Of a stretch of DNA of 64,000 nt, positions 43,405 to 56,249 are shown in pieces. Each line of letters starts with the position of its first letter. Positions within the stretch are counted from its first letter, which is position 1. Under the pieces are notes generated by a model. That model was not told the DNA's origin. It was given only the letters and a program-made list of their open reading frames with translations, and searched no databases. This stretch comes from Aldrovandia affinis (lineage: Eukaryota > Chordata > Actinopteri > Notacanthiformes > Halosauridae), in the NCBI GenBank assembly GCA_029706075.1, contig JAINUG010000049.1, forward strand, positions 1,543,418 through 1,607,417. The letters run 5' to 3'. A program made the translations under genes and the position numbers.

Positions 43405-46400
43405 GTGAGTTTCTGAAACGACGGACGCTGCTGCGGGAACCGGGCTTACACGCTGAAACATTGTGCTCATGCAACGCATGACTCGTAACAGACAGAGTTC
43501 AGTTACAGTATTTTGTATCTTCACGTCCATGTCCATTACTTGCATAGTCTCTCATAACATTTGAGCCAATATGCCACAAATCGTACTGGATTTTCGTGCA
43601 TGTATTTTCTTCTTTTCGAATGTTCGGAACCGGCCATGGATAATTTGCAACATCGAAAACGTCCGTTTTATGAATATAGCGGCGTCTGCACGGACCAGCG
43701 ACACATGTACCGCGACATTGTTGCTATCGATTCTTATCATGTTTGCCGGTTCCTGCCTTCGTCCTCGGAATGTAAGCTAAGATGCATGCAGTAGGTTAGT
43801 GATTTTCGATAAACTTCCACACATTACTGGGATTGTTTGTAAGCGTGCAGCCCATAAATTCCCATTGCAAAACAAAAATAGTTAGCCTTGTTAGATGTAC
43901 AGAACACCCAGTTTAATTAGCATAGCTCAGAATAGGCCTATACCTTTTGTACCGTAACTAACATTGTTCTTTGGAGGTATCAGCTCTACAGACCCAGACA
44001 AAAGGTACACCATTACCTCAGATTCCAGTCATTGTTAATGTTAAATATTTTTCGAATTGTTCAATTTAAATGTCCTGCTTTTTTGTCAGTTTTACATTTA
44101 TCTACGTATGTAGCCTACAATCATATTGTGTATTTAATGTCTGAAAATATGGTTTGTGCGTTCCGAATGCCTTTCTAACAAATATGTTTGATGTGTCTTA
44201 ACACAAAGGAAACTTTTCATCCAGACAGTGCTAATGCTGTATGTAATATAGCCTTGGGCTATAAACTGCATTGCGATTTGATGTTCTCATTTCTTCACGT
44301 GGTAGCACGTAAACGGTAAATAGAATATAAAATGGGATTGCGATAGAATTCGCCTATCATTAGCGGCCGTGGTGTGATTTAGTGTCATTAATAAAACAAA
44401 ACCTGTTAAGTTCATATAATAATATCGAGCAATCCATATCCGTATAGACTATCCAGTTCTCTATGCCAGCACAATGATCTTTGGTTCCCATTGTGTGGGT
44501 GCTGTGCAGGATTGTTTTGAGGAACACACATTTGGTTAATGTAGGCCACGTTATGGGCAGGCTACACTTTTATTTATCACATTTGGGGGTTAAATGATAA
44601 AATATCAAGTCAGGGTTTCTTTACTATTGAATATGAGATGCAGTTTGCCTGTCTCCAGTTCAGTGCAATCTGAATTGGCAAACGAAGCCTTTGTTATTGT
44701 GAACATAAACAGCTATGCGGAGCATACTCGTTTTACAAGCATGCTTGTTTGTAAAATATATGTTTGCAAGAATGTCTGGTGGCATGAAATGTTCGCTGTT
44801 TTACATAAAGTGGCTCTGTATCTTCTGTCAAAGCCCCATTGAGCAAATAGCAAGTCTGCCCAAACAAAACGGCCAGTTGTTGTTGGCCGAATGATCTTAA
44901 TAAGCCCGACAGGCAAGGCGGGGACTGGGTTTAAAAAAAACGAACGATGCCATGGTTTTCAGAGAAATTAAACATTTCCCCTTTCCCGACCATTCGAAAC
45001 TTCTACAATGGGAAGTGCCAAAGCCAGAGTATCATATGAAGACTAAGTCAACGCACTAGGAAGAGAGGAAGAGAGAAAGAGCCGGGGTGGGGGGGAGGGA
45101 GTCGCGCCGGCGCTAGTTCAGTATCCTCCGGTACACGGTGCGCGATACAAAATAGTCGCGGTTTCATGCCTGGTTTTCTGACTGGTTGCAGGTCGTGCTA
45201 AGACATTATGTAAAGGTGTATAATAGTGTTATTGAAAGAACATTCACAGGGTCTCGCCGTGTTAGCGGGAAATAGACCGGCGTTAATGATACTGTAGCAC
45301 GCCCTTGCTGCCGTTTATGGCTTCACACTGAAAGCTGCATTGAATATTGAGTCAATATTTAAATCAATTAAGTAACCGATATGGGACCTAACTGACTAGG
45401 AATGTAATACGATGCAAGTACCCCGTTTCACTGAAGTACACTTTCATTTCTGAGGGGTGTAAATGCTTAGTCTTGTGGCTGAATACTGAATCAGTTGCAT
45501 TGATTTACAGATAAGTGACATTCTTCCATATTTTTTGAAGTTGAGAGCTGAAGCTGAATGTGTCTGATCTGTTCCAGATTTGTATGCAACAGTCAACCTG
45601 CATTCAGTTCATAATTTATTTCCAGAATTATATTGTGATTATTATGACCGTAATGATGAAGGTTATTATTATTATTATTATTATTATGCTGTAACAATGT
45701 TGTTGCTGAAAGTGATAGCAATACCAAGGAAACATTGTGTATTTACTGACCTGTAAATATTAGCCCATGTGACTACTTGCCAGTACATGCATAGCTTCTG
45801 TCTGAAAAAAATATCACATACTCGTATAAAATACGTTTTTTAGCTGACCTCTCATGTTTTTTATATTTAATAAGCTCGTTATGTTTAAGTGCTTGTGCAA
45901 AGCACCTGCAGTGAAGGCTCCATTGACTAGAAGAGCCCCAGACACAATGATCATGTTAATCTGTCTGTGGGAGTCCAACATGGAGAAGATTCAAGTGATG
46001 TGAAATGTATGTGAATTTCTTATCAATGTGACAATATATGTGATATTATTCATATTAATGTAGGTGTACACATTATAATGTTCTCTACAAGAGCGAAGGA
46101 TAAATGTCATGATGACGATTACCTGTTAATAAATGATTGTTGTTATGTCTACCGTTGTCTCTTAATAGTCCTGATTGATTTGCTTATCAAAATACTGATT
46201 ATTTAAATTACACAAAATATCAAGGTGTGTGACCAGTGATGCTTTTTCAGTGCATTGCAATTGCAGCGTCCATTTCTAAACGTGAGGAGTCGCGAGAGGC
46301 TGTGGTGACAGGAAGTGTCTCGTGTAAGTTTAGGTGGCAACCTGTGATGATGTGTAAAAAAGTCCTTATTTTTACTCTCGGGCACCTAGGCATAACTTTT

Positions 46401-46960
46401 TTGTGTTCCTTGGGACACCCTGTCATTCTCCCATCACAAAGGATGCACATTTTGAGGGGAAGGAACTCTGCTGCTAGAAGGAATTGATCTGTCCCAAAGC
46501 AGGCTGCTGTGTTAACACGGCCATTTGAACGTTATCTGAGAAATGCTCTGTCGCTCATGTTGTGCTCTGTTGCTCTTGCCTGCCCATTTTACTGACTCAC
46601 TGCCGGCGGAAGAGTTTACCATCTGTGCTTTTGTTCAGATTACAAATTAGCCTAGTTTTTGTTTAGGTAATCTTGGGTCTCAGGACAGAATATTCAGGAA
46701 AGAAAACTACATTTGCTCTTAAAGTAAAACTTGTTGCCATGTATGAGAGAAAGGAAATCTTCATGTTCAGCCAGCAGTGAGCTAACTAGCTTGCTGACTT
46801 GTGAATTCAGCGATCAGATAAGCATGTTGATAAGTTGATAACATTTTAAATGTTTTTTCACCCCTCAATTCCTACATTAGAAAATTGTTAAAGAGACCTG
46901 TTTTATATCTACAGATCTGTATCGCTGATAAGCTAACAATCATATTTTAATATTACATAA
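43405..46960 (+). other. LRCH2 intron 1, proximal part
   Basis: No further exon recognised. Contains a (TTA)n run near 45665 and a G-rich stretch near 45085-45115. Nothing else I can support. Confidence 0.5.
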
Positions 46961-46966
46961 GAGTTA

Positions 46967-49425
46967 CAATCAATCAATCAATCAATCTTTATTTTTGTAT
47001 AGCGCCATTTACAAACAGGTTGTCACACAGCGCTTCACAATTGGCATTTTCCAGAGGGAATCAAAAAACCAGAAAACCATTGGAGCCAATGTGGGAGACT
47101 GGAAAATTATTCCCTGACCCCTTAAAAGGCGGTCGAGATGAACTCCTGGAAAATGGTGGGATACAAAGAAAAACAAAACAAACAGGCTCATGAGGCTTAA
47201 CAGACCACCGGAAGGGCATTCTAAGTGTAGGGGTGGGGTGGACCTCATCCCTCCAGATACCAGGGCAGGGCGGGGGATGGAACCAGCAGCTAGGGTCTGG
47301 GCCAGCGGCATCCGGCTAACACATGGCAGGGGTGGGGGTTGACTCTGGGGCAGGTGAGCTCTGGGCAGGTGCCACGGCCGGGAGAAAAGAGGAAAGGTGC
47401 AATTATGACTATGATAAATATCACACCGGATCAGGGGAAAGAGTAGTGATAACACTTTTACACCAGCAGAAGTAATCTAGGGCAGCATAACTAATTAGGT
47501 GAGTGGCACAGGGAGCACGCAGCCATGAGGGCACTCAGAGACCATCCCACCACATCATCAGCAGTCCTGATGGGGGCGGATCATCACTTATGATTGGTGA
47601 CAGTAAGGATAGCTCATTGCACCAGAAGGCTCTATTGCTACGCCCCCTCCACATCTGCACCTAATGACTATAAGACAGACTAAAGAGATGTGTTTTTAAC
47701 CTAGACTTGAAAATTGAGACCGTGTCTGACTCCTTCACAGAGATGGGTAGACTGTTCCACAGTAAAGGAGCTCTATAGGAGAAAGCTCTGCCACCTGCTG
47801 TATTTTTTATATTCTAGGGACTACCAAGTTGCCTGCATCTTGTGAGCGAAGCGAATGTGGGGGATTGTACGGATGAAGTAGATCTGTCAAGTAAGAGGGT
47901 GCAAGTCCATGCAAAACCTTATAAGTTAAGAGGAGTACCTTATAGTCTACACGATAGTTTATAGGAAGCCAGTGGAGTGATGCTAACACAGTACTAATGT
48001 GCTCATATTTCTTTGTTCTAGTCAGGATCCTTGCAGCAGCATTCTGCACGAGTTGTAGGCTCCTGAGTGAGGTATTGGAACAGCCAGACAGTAATGCATT
48101 GCAATAATCTAATCTAGATGTAACAAAGGCATGTACCAATTTTTCTGCATCTATTAATGACAGGAAGCCCCTAATTTTGGCAATATTCCTCAGGTGAAAA
48201 AAGGCTACTCTGGAAATGTTTTTGATGTGACTATCAAATGAGAGACCAGGATCTATAGTGACACCAAGGTCTTTTACCACCAAACTTGCAGCAACAGAGC
48301 AACCATCCAGATTAAGAGATAAATCAGATAACCCTTAATTATCTGATTATTCCAGTCTTTTATGTCTTTAAAACAGGCCTCCAACTGTTCGAATTGTCCT
48401 TCGCCAGGTTTCATTGATAGGTATAATTGTGTGTCATCTGCGTAGCAGTGAAAATGTACGCCATGTTTACGAATGACATCACCAAGTGGCAACATGTAAA
48501 GGGAGAACAATAATGGCCCCAAAACAGAACCTTGAGGGACACCATATTCCACCTTGATGAGAGCAGAGGGCTCATCATTTAACTGCACAAATTGATACCT
48601 ATCTGACAGGTAGGATTTAAACCAGGAGAGTGCCTGTCCACGCAGTCCAACTAGGTTTTCAAGTCTGCTCAGAAGAGTTTGGTGGTCTATTGTGTCAAAC
48701 GCAGCATTTAAGTCCAAGAGCACAAGAATAGAGACACATCCACGGTCAGCTGATATCAGTAAGTCATTGACAACTTTAATAAGAGCAGTCTCAGTGCTAT
48801 AGTGTTGCCTAAATCCTGACTGAAAAGTTTCATAGATGTCATTTGATGTCAGGAATGAAGTCAGTCTCTGAGCTACAGCTTTCTCTAGAATGTTTGAGAG
48901 AAAAGAAAGATTAGAAATTGGCCTGTAGTTACTGAGATTTTCTGGGTCAAGGTTTGGTTTCTTTAAAAGTGGCTTAATTACTGCCACTTTTTGAGAATTT
49001 GGCATATAGCCTGATGAAAGAGACAGATTAATAATGTCTAGCATGGATTGCCCCATAACAGGAAGAAGTTCTTTAACAAGTTTTGTTGGGATTGGGTCTA
49101 ATTGGCAAGTAGATGGTTTGGAGGACCAATTTAGAAAATTCAGTCCACTCCAGAGCGCTAAAAAACTCAAGAGTAGCCATAGGACCCCTGTCCTGGTAAG
49201 CCTGTGCTTTCTGATCAGTGTCCGCTACAGCAGAAGGTGCCATTTTAGTAATTTCATCTCTAACTTTCTCAATCTTCTCAGAGAAAAAGTTCATGAAATC
49301 ATTATTATTATGGGCTGCCGGAGGCTTAGCATTAGTTACAGAAGCTATTTCAGGTTTAGTTTTGTCAACTGAGCAAGGAGACGGGTGGAAATTAAGGGAA
49401 ATTTCTCACTGATACTTGGACATAC
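46967..49425 (-). mobile_element. LINE (L2/Rex1-like), 5'-truncated
   Basis: The minus-strand 3' end is an (ATTG)n tail at 46967-46986, preceded by the typical fish LINE end with TGTGAAGCGCTGTGTGACAA-type sequence. The reverse transcriptase domain (about 49170-48274) shows [32 protein letters not shown] and the catalytic YADDTQLY. The downstream domain (48283-47807) shows LDYCNALLSG and LQLVQNAAARIL. The two parts are in different frames near 48285-48340 and the endonuclease is missing, so it is inactive. Inserted in LRCH2 intron 1. Confidence 0.92.
47807..49294 (-). pseudogene. LINE reverse transcriptase, frameshifted
   Basis: Three consecutive minus-strand frames (49294-49073, 49170-48274, 48283-47807) together cover the linker, reverse transcriptase palm and fingers, and the C-terminal thumb-like region. 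Frame breaks near 49150 and 48300 make it a pseudogene. The ADD catalytic pair is intact. One palm motif reads [13 protein letters not shown] (family usual LSAAFDT). Confidence 0.88.
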
Positions 49426-49939
49426 CTTTTTCAATCAAAGAGTTGTGTGTTAATGCTTGGAAAAGCTTGCCACGATTCTTAATGGAAGCAACAGACACCT
49501 GGAGTTTTCAAGACCAGGCTTGATGCACTCTAGATTGTAGGAAAAACAAAGAGCCTAAATGTGCCATAGCCTGTTCTCGTTATTAAACTTTCGTACATGC
49601 TTGTGTTATTACTGAGAAAAATCGATGTGGAGTAGATTCCAGTGGAAAACCAAACTACTGTCCTCTCTAGTGAAATCTTGATATGAGGTTATTCCCCTGT
49701 TGTGGTTCTTGCGATGAGGCAATTGGAGTAAGATGTCACTGCTATGCATCCTCCCACGTGGATTGAATAAATAATCAGCCCAGTCACTATCCGGTATCTT
49801 GTTGTGAGACATCAAAGTCCTTGTAACGGTATTCTCCAAAGATTAATTATCAATTATACTGAATGTCTCATCCCTTCAGGGAGGTAGTACTTTTTAATTA
49901 TGCCGCACCTGGCCCTATCTAGTTAATCTGCATCCCTGT

Positions 49940-50175
49940 GTGGAATATGTGTAAGCCCGGTGCTGGCAGTGAGTCCCGTTTGGGGGTGGCGATTGACAAG
50001 TGGCTCTGTGTGTACTAGAGTTACGGTCGGCGGGCGGGTTCCATCTTGGAGGAGGCGGTACATCGCTTTTGTCACTGCCGGTTCCAGAGCTGTAGCGGTG
50101 AGCACAAAGTATGAGGGGGATAGTGAAGTAGAAAGAGGGTACAATTGGCTACTAAAAAGGGGACAATTATAAAAA
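49940..50175 (+). repeat. SINE family A, copy 6 (partial)
   Basis: Core and tail only: AGTGGCTCTGTGTGTACTAG, GAGGAGGCGGTACATCGC and GGGTACAATTGGCTACTAAA. The tRNA-like head is mostly lost. Confidence 0.6.
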
Positions 50176-50708
50176 AAAAAAGAACACATGAAGGATGATG
50201 ATAAACCCTACCTGCCGCATACATTCATCCTGTTGCATTCTGTGATTCAGTTATAAGTTTTATGTTTTATGATTCAAGTTATAAATAACTTCCTGTCTCT
50301 GTCAGTCTGAGTTATACCAGAAAGAGCATAAAAACAGTTCTTATTTTGACAATTTATATGAAATGTACATTCATAAAAAAAATCCCTGAACAGAATGATG
50401 CACTGTCCATTTGTTTAGCGTGCACTTCAAATAGCTATGAAATTGGTTCTCTGAAGTTGGTTGTTTTTCATTGGTTCCCCTCTGAAATTGGTTCCCATGG
50501 GATTGTTTGTGGGATTGTTTGAGGTAAGCAGTATCTTGACCTTCAGAAGGGCAGAAAAACAGAGATGGAAACAGGATCTCCACCTATGACCACGTGGTTG
50601 TGTAAGTTGTATAGCTGCCCGCAGGTCCCTGACAATAGGGGCAGGGGCAGAGCACTATCACTGCACACAGGAGAGGAAGAGGAGGGAGACCGATTACTGA
50701 CAAACAAG

Positions 50709-50919
50709 CAGTGGTGGACGAAGTACACAAACCCTTTACTTGAGTAAAAGTACAGATACCCTGATAAACTATTACTCAAGTAAAAGGTCCCATGTTGGGT
50801 GGGAATATTTGTTGTTGAAAATAAAAGTAAAAATTAAAATACTTAAGTGAGCACAGATACTTGAAAAATGTACTTAAGTACAGTAATAAGTAAAAGTACT
50901 TTTACTTTGTCCACCACTG
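50709..50919. mobile_element. hAT-like MITE (211 bp)
   Basis: The ends CAGTGGTGGACGAAGTA and the inverted CAGTGGTGGACAAAGTA are flanked by CAAACAAG/CAAATAAG (seven of eight). The interior has many ACTTNAGTAAAAGTAC-type inverted motifs. A fragment of the same family is at 9861. Confidence 0.88.
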
Positions 50920-50929
50920 CAAATAAGTA

Positions 50930-52605
50930 CTGCCATCTTCTCCATATGCTCCTCAGCATTATGTCACTGAATGGCCTTTGAGTGTCAGGAGGAGAGTGTC
51001 TGTTCTATGGCTTTGATGGGGACAGATACAAATGCACATTGACAAATTGAATACACAATTATCAGATGTGTTTCTACCATAGTGTTTGTAGCTTACGCTA
51101 ATAGTGTTATAGAATATGTTTGAGTTTTCTTACTTGCTGGCGGGTCAAACATCTTGTATGTATTGTTATGTACTGGGAGATCATACCTTCTTTGTTATTA
51201 TTTTTTAGCACAACCCTCGCTGTAAATAAATTACGAAGAGTCCCATTTGTTCAGTGATGACTACAAATGATAATCCTGGGGGGGAAAAACAGGCAAACGT
51301 GGCCTTCAAAACGTGAATTTCTGTCTTTATGTATGTTTTCTCAGTTGTGATATGGTTTTGCTGCACTGTCGAGTTCAGTTTTGTTAACAGTATTTGTTCA
51401 TATCAGGGTTCATGTGTGTTTACAGGTGCCTAAAGAGAGAATACCTACTCAGAAGAAATAAAGTATTGCGGTTTGCCTTCAGTCAGACTGTGAGCTTTCT
51501 AACTGCCCCTTTACTACCAATGCAAACCAATCTAGTAGGGCTGGCTGCACGATATGGACAAAAAAAAATCATATATCATATACTGTTCACATTTCTGTCA
51601 TGGGAATTAAGGGTGGATTAAAGAGGTACTGTGCTTTAGCTTACTTGTGAATTCCTGAAAGCCTTGTTTATTATGAGATTAGGTCTGTTCTCATTAGCCT
51701 GAGTGTGTGTCATGGTGGTCCTTCTTCTCCGGTTCCCACTGAAATTCCAGTTATTGGAGAAACGTTCATTGTTTATGTTAGATCTGAGGAAGATTATTGC
51801 TTGATTTTCACATGAACGTATTTGCCTAGCCAGCTGAACACCCTTACTTAGGGGAACTAACAAGGCACATACTTTTTTTCTGTATAGAACAGTGTGCTCA
51901 AATAGCTTTGCATAAGGTTATATGAGCATTGCTTCCCGTCTGTAATTTCAACTCACAACGTTCAGGTCCTGAGTTCAGTGTTTGGATCACTAGACTCACG
52001 TTTTAAGAATATTAAAACCCTATAGAGCAGCCTTTGTTTACTGTTTATTTCACAAAAGCAGTGCTTTGTCTGAGCACATGATTAATTCTAACCATGCTAG
52101 TTTGAAGAGAGATTAACATGGTCAGACAATAATTAGTTTAAGCCCTTATTTATCTAAAATGCAAGTAACTTCCTGAAAGGTTCTATGATTATAGTTCATC
52201 TATCTGCTGGACAACTGTACAATAAGATGCATACTTATGATAGCTTATAGTAGCTTTATTTACTGTAGCAAGCTCGCAGAGGGAGAGAGGGAGAGGATAG
52301 AGGTTGTGTTAGTTGAAGCTGAAGGTGACTGTGGGCGGGTACTCTAGGTGTGGTGTGGCAGGACAAGTGGGGGGGAAGCGAGAAGGAAGTAATGCAGCAG
52401 CCCTAGAGTTTAAGGGAGCTGCAAGTTTTCCAGCAGTGCAGTAAGTTGTGAAGATGTAAAGCAGGTAGTCTGTCTTATGTGTGGAGTGCAAGACCAGTGG
52501 AAGGTCAGAAGAGTGAAGCAGTGGGAGGATTCCAACACTGCAGAGGATTGGGTAGTTACATATTTTTATTTATACATTTATTTTCATTTTCTGTTTATGC
52601 TTTCA
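50930..52605 (+). other. LRCH2 intron 1, no feature recognised
   Basis: AT-rich sequence without an identifiable exon or repeat. Confidence 0.45.
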
Positions 52606-52611
52606 TTCCCC

Positions 52612-52920
52612 ATTTTATGTTTACCAATTATACCCTCTCTTTTTCATGTCAATTATCCCCACCTTCATATGAGAGCTCGCTGCTGTCATCCTGAGACCGG
52701 TAGTGGACGCTGTACTACCTCCTCTGAGCCTCACCACGGTCATCATAACACACAGGACCACTCATGTAGGCAGCAAGGTTATATCGGCTTCCCTCCCCCC
52801 TTCTTGGGGTGGACAGCCAATTGCGCCCCCTAGTGGCACTCCTGGCCAGAGCCGAACTGCTGCGACCTAGGTGGAATCGAACCCCAGTCGCAGTGGGCAG
52901 TGTCGAACGGGTAGTTGGTA
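52612..52920 (-). repeat. SINE family A, copy 7 (reverse)
   Basis: Reverse tail (CAATTATACCCTCTC), core with GGGGTGGACAGCCAATTGCG and a reverse B box GGAATCGAACCCC. Confidence 0.68.
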
Positions 52921-52924
52921 GTTG

Positions 52925-54640
52925 CATATTAAAGTCACTCGGCAGAGTGATGGGAGTGCCATCCTCTGGGAAGCAGGAAACGCCTACGGAGGAAGTCTAG
53001 CTCATTGATGGCATTGAATTCATAAAGGGCAAACACCCTAGTGGGTTTTTCAACAGCTTGAAATGCAAATGATACTCAAACATCATCTCAACTGTTCTCA
53101 GGTATAACTGCCTCTGTCCATGTATTGTACGTGGCAGTGCAGGGGTGGGATTACTGAATGAAGACCTGTGTATGCTATATTTGATATGTTTAGATTTGGC
53201 TGTGAATTGTGTGAATCAGATGTGGGCTTTGGAATGGCTTCACACGTGAAGGTATCAAGCTGCCAAAACAATTAATCTTAATGAACTGGGCCATGTCGTA
53301 AGCCTTTGAGATGCGAGTTTAAAAGAAGAAGTGCTAAGATGACGTTTCTGCTTCGTCCTCATCCTCTCTTCCCCCAATCTCAGTACTTGCATTTGGGGAG
53401 GAGGATGAATTTAATATCTTAAATTCTGCGGCTAATGCAAATGAGTCTATCGTCTGTGTGGGCGAGTGCCTGGGTGGGTGGGTGGCTGCTTGTCGCATTT
53501 GAGTCGCTGCCTTACAGTCAGACTGCTTGTGAAAATGCATGCTCCTTCATCTGTCGTGGGCGGCTCATCTTTGTCTGGCTGCTGAGCGGAAGCTTGGTAA
53601 TACAGGGTTAGAATTCCAATTGAAAAGCGAAAGCTTGCAGAATCGATCATGCCAACCAGCTGAAGCCAGAATCGCCTATGAGCAAGGAAGCATGCTAATC
53701 ACTGTGCAAGAGGTACGGGAAGCTGAGCACGCCACAGTGCAGTAGAAGAACTTATGTGATGACGTTGGGTAATGCATACAGGCCGATTTGGATTCTGATT
53801 TAGGCCGATCAAGCTGTTACCACCGCTCACACGAGCTGGATTAGACGTTAAACCGTTTGTTTAATTTGAAGAGCTGCATTGGGTGTTGTCTGTGTGGAAT
53901 GTTTGGAGCCTCCTTCAGGACCGTGTTTCAACTCAACTTGCCTGTGGAACGAGGATCAGATTAACATTCAGACCATTATGGCTGCCTCTTAACTGTGAGG
54001 AGAATCCAAAGGCGAGAGCTGTGAAGGGTGTCTCGATTAGACAAAACGAGTTGGGAGTGAAATGTGAATGTCGTGTTTTGGTGTCCTAACCTTTCCCTGT
54101 GTGCACGTTGGGTCAAAGTGCCATTTTTATGAGAATAACTGAATGCAAGTCTAACCAAAATTTAAATTGTTCTAATTGTTCTTTATCTACAATATGATCG
54201 AGACAGTTCCATGGCGGTGGTATACGGCCGTAGTCATGGGATGCAACATTTAGCTTCCACCTGAGCGCCGACCGACCCGGCTAAAACCTTGCCGCACAGC
54301 TGTGTATCCTAGCTGCCCTGCCAGTAGGTGTGGTCGTTAATCAACCCAATTCCCCTGCCTAGACTGATGCCTTCCACAGATGCCATATCCAGCCATACCT
54401 AATGGGAGGGAATCTTTTGTTGGTAGTTTGAATACGGATGGAAATATTCTCTGTTGTCTGTATTCTCTGTTGTCTGTACTGTAAAAAAAAACCCCACCTA
54501 TTTGCTTCATGTTTTGACTTTTAATAAGGCTGGTTTCCTTTGACCTTCCTGCACTAAAACAGCTCAGTGTGGAGATTTGTGTTTCAAATGCCAAAGCCTC
54601 ACCCATTGCCACCATGTTATGCTGATTGTTGAACAGCTTT
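52925..54640 (+). other. LRCH2 intron 1, no feature recognised
   Basis: No exon, RNA or repeat that I can support in this stretch. Confidence 0.45.
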
Positions 54641-54647
54641 AGAGGTG

Positions 54648-54785
54648 GTGGTTCTGTGTGGCTCAGTAGGTAGAGCATGGCGTTGACAACGCTAAGGTTG
54701 TGGGTTTGATTCCCATTGGGACCACATATACTGGAAAATGTATGCATTCACTACTGTCGCTTTGAATGAAAGCATCTGCTAAAAT
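54648..54785 (+). repeat. tRNA-derived SINE, family B, copy 3
   Basis: A box TGGCTCAGTAGGTAGAGCAT and B box GGGTTTGATTCCC, with a tail ending AAGCATCTGCTAAA followed by (TA)n. Same family as 26117 and 33232. Confidence 0.82.
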
Positions 54786-54801
54786 ATATATATATATATA
54801 C

Positions 54802-55346
54802 ACCAATCAGCCACAACATTAAAACCACCTGCCTAATATTGTGTAGGTTCCCCTCATGCCACCAAAACAGCTCTGACCCGTCGAGGTATGGACTCCACAA
54901 GACCTCTGAAGGTGTCCTGTGGTATCTGGCACCAAGACGTTAGCAGCAGATCCTTTAAGTCCTGTAAGTTGCGAGGTGATGCCTCCATGGATCGGACTTG
55001 TTAGTCCAGCACATCCCACAGATGCTTGATTGGATTGAGATCTGGGGAATTTGGAGGCCAAGTCAACACCTTGAACTCTTTGTCATGTTCCTCAAACCAT
55101 TCCTGAACAATTTTTGCAGTGTGGCAGGGCGTATTGTCCTGCTGAAAGAGGCCACTGGCATCAGGGAATACCGTTGCCATGAAGGGGTGCACTTGGTCTG
55201 CAACAATGTTTAGATAGGTGGTATGTGTCAAAGTAACGTCCACATGAATGCCAGGACCCAAGGTTTCCCAGCAGAACATTGCCCAGAGCATCACACTGCC
55301 TCCGCCAGCTTGCCTTCTTCCCATAATGCCAATCAATTGACTTCAC
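54802..55346 (-). mobile_element. Tc1-like transposon relic 4, truncated
   Basis: The left terminus CACCAATCAGCCACAACATT is intact. The minus-strand transposase fragment at 55336-55001 shows SVMLWAMFCWETLGPGIHVD, LFQQDNTPCHTAK and SPDLNPIKHLWD. The third catalytic position reads Lys where Glu is expected. The 5' part of the gene and the right terminus are missing. Confidence 0.88.
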
Positions 55347-55564
55347 GGTTCTCTACACATTCAACACACTTTCCTACTCCTTCAACGTGTAACAGGAACA
55401 AGCCCTTTAAATAGGCCTCCAAATGGTCTTCAGCTGTTCATTAGTCCCAATTGCTTGACTTGGTTCAGGTGTGACTGTGGCCTGCTGGGAAATGTAGTGT
55501 TCTGGCTCCCATTTGTTGAAGGCCCAGGCAGCCATTTCCTTGGGCAGCCCCTTAGGCTGCCAAA

Positions 55565-55588
55565 ATATATATATATATATATATATAC
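55565..55588. repeat. (AT)n microsatellite
   Basis: A short pure AT dinucleotide run in the LRCH2 intron. Confidence 0.9.
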
Positions 55589-55857
55589 AGGGGCCCAGAT
55601 TAGCAATCATCCTACCGTCTCAAATGACAAAAAATTAAGAAGGACGACCTTCGATTTCCAAGTGATCATCCTGCTGACGACTGTGAATTTAGGATTTTAT
55701 TATTTTTAGCTAAGTGGAACTATTTATGTTTTACACTCACAACGTAACAAACACGTCATGCACGGATATTCAAAAATATTTCCGAAGTTCCAAATGGGAA
55801 AAGCGGCACATTGTCACTCGCATCCAGTCTGTGCTCACCGCATTTGCTGTTGTTGCT

Positions 55858-55880
55858 ATGCCAGACTCTGCAGCAGTCAA
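55858..55880 (+). other. possible short first coding exon
   Basis: ATG CCA GAC TCT GCA GCA GTC AA followed by GTAAGT. A start codon directly joined to a consensus donor, next to an AGCT-motif cluster at 55918-56245, could be an alternative LRCH2 first exon or a nested transcript. Support is weak. Confidence 0.18.
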
Positions 55881-56249
55881 GTAAGTTTGCGGATTGTGGC
55901 ATATAGACACAACAGCGAGAACTAGCTAGTTAGTTAGCTAGCTAACATTAGCATTCACGGACATTGGGTATCGGTATCTGTTGTTGCTAGTTGCTTGCTA
56001 ACACAAGGCGTAGTAAGTGATCATGCATTTATCACTTACCAAGCCTTGAATTAGCAAGCAATATCGGTGAACACTACCTAGCTAGTTACTGTCTATATTA
56101 AGATCAGTGAGCCCTCCCGCCAGGCTGAAGAATCGCTGTGATTTTCTTGCAGTGATTTCTCATCTCCGTCCTACAGTCCAAGCACAAATCATTCCTACAT
56201 TCCTGCTCGGTTAAATCTAGGAATTATTAGCTAGCTATTACATTAGCTG

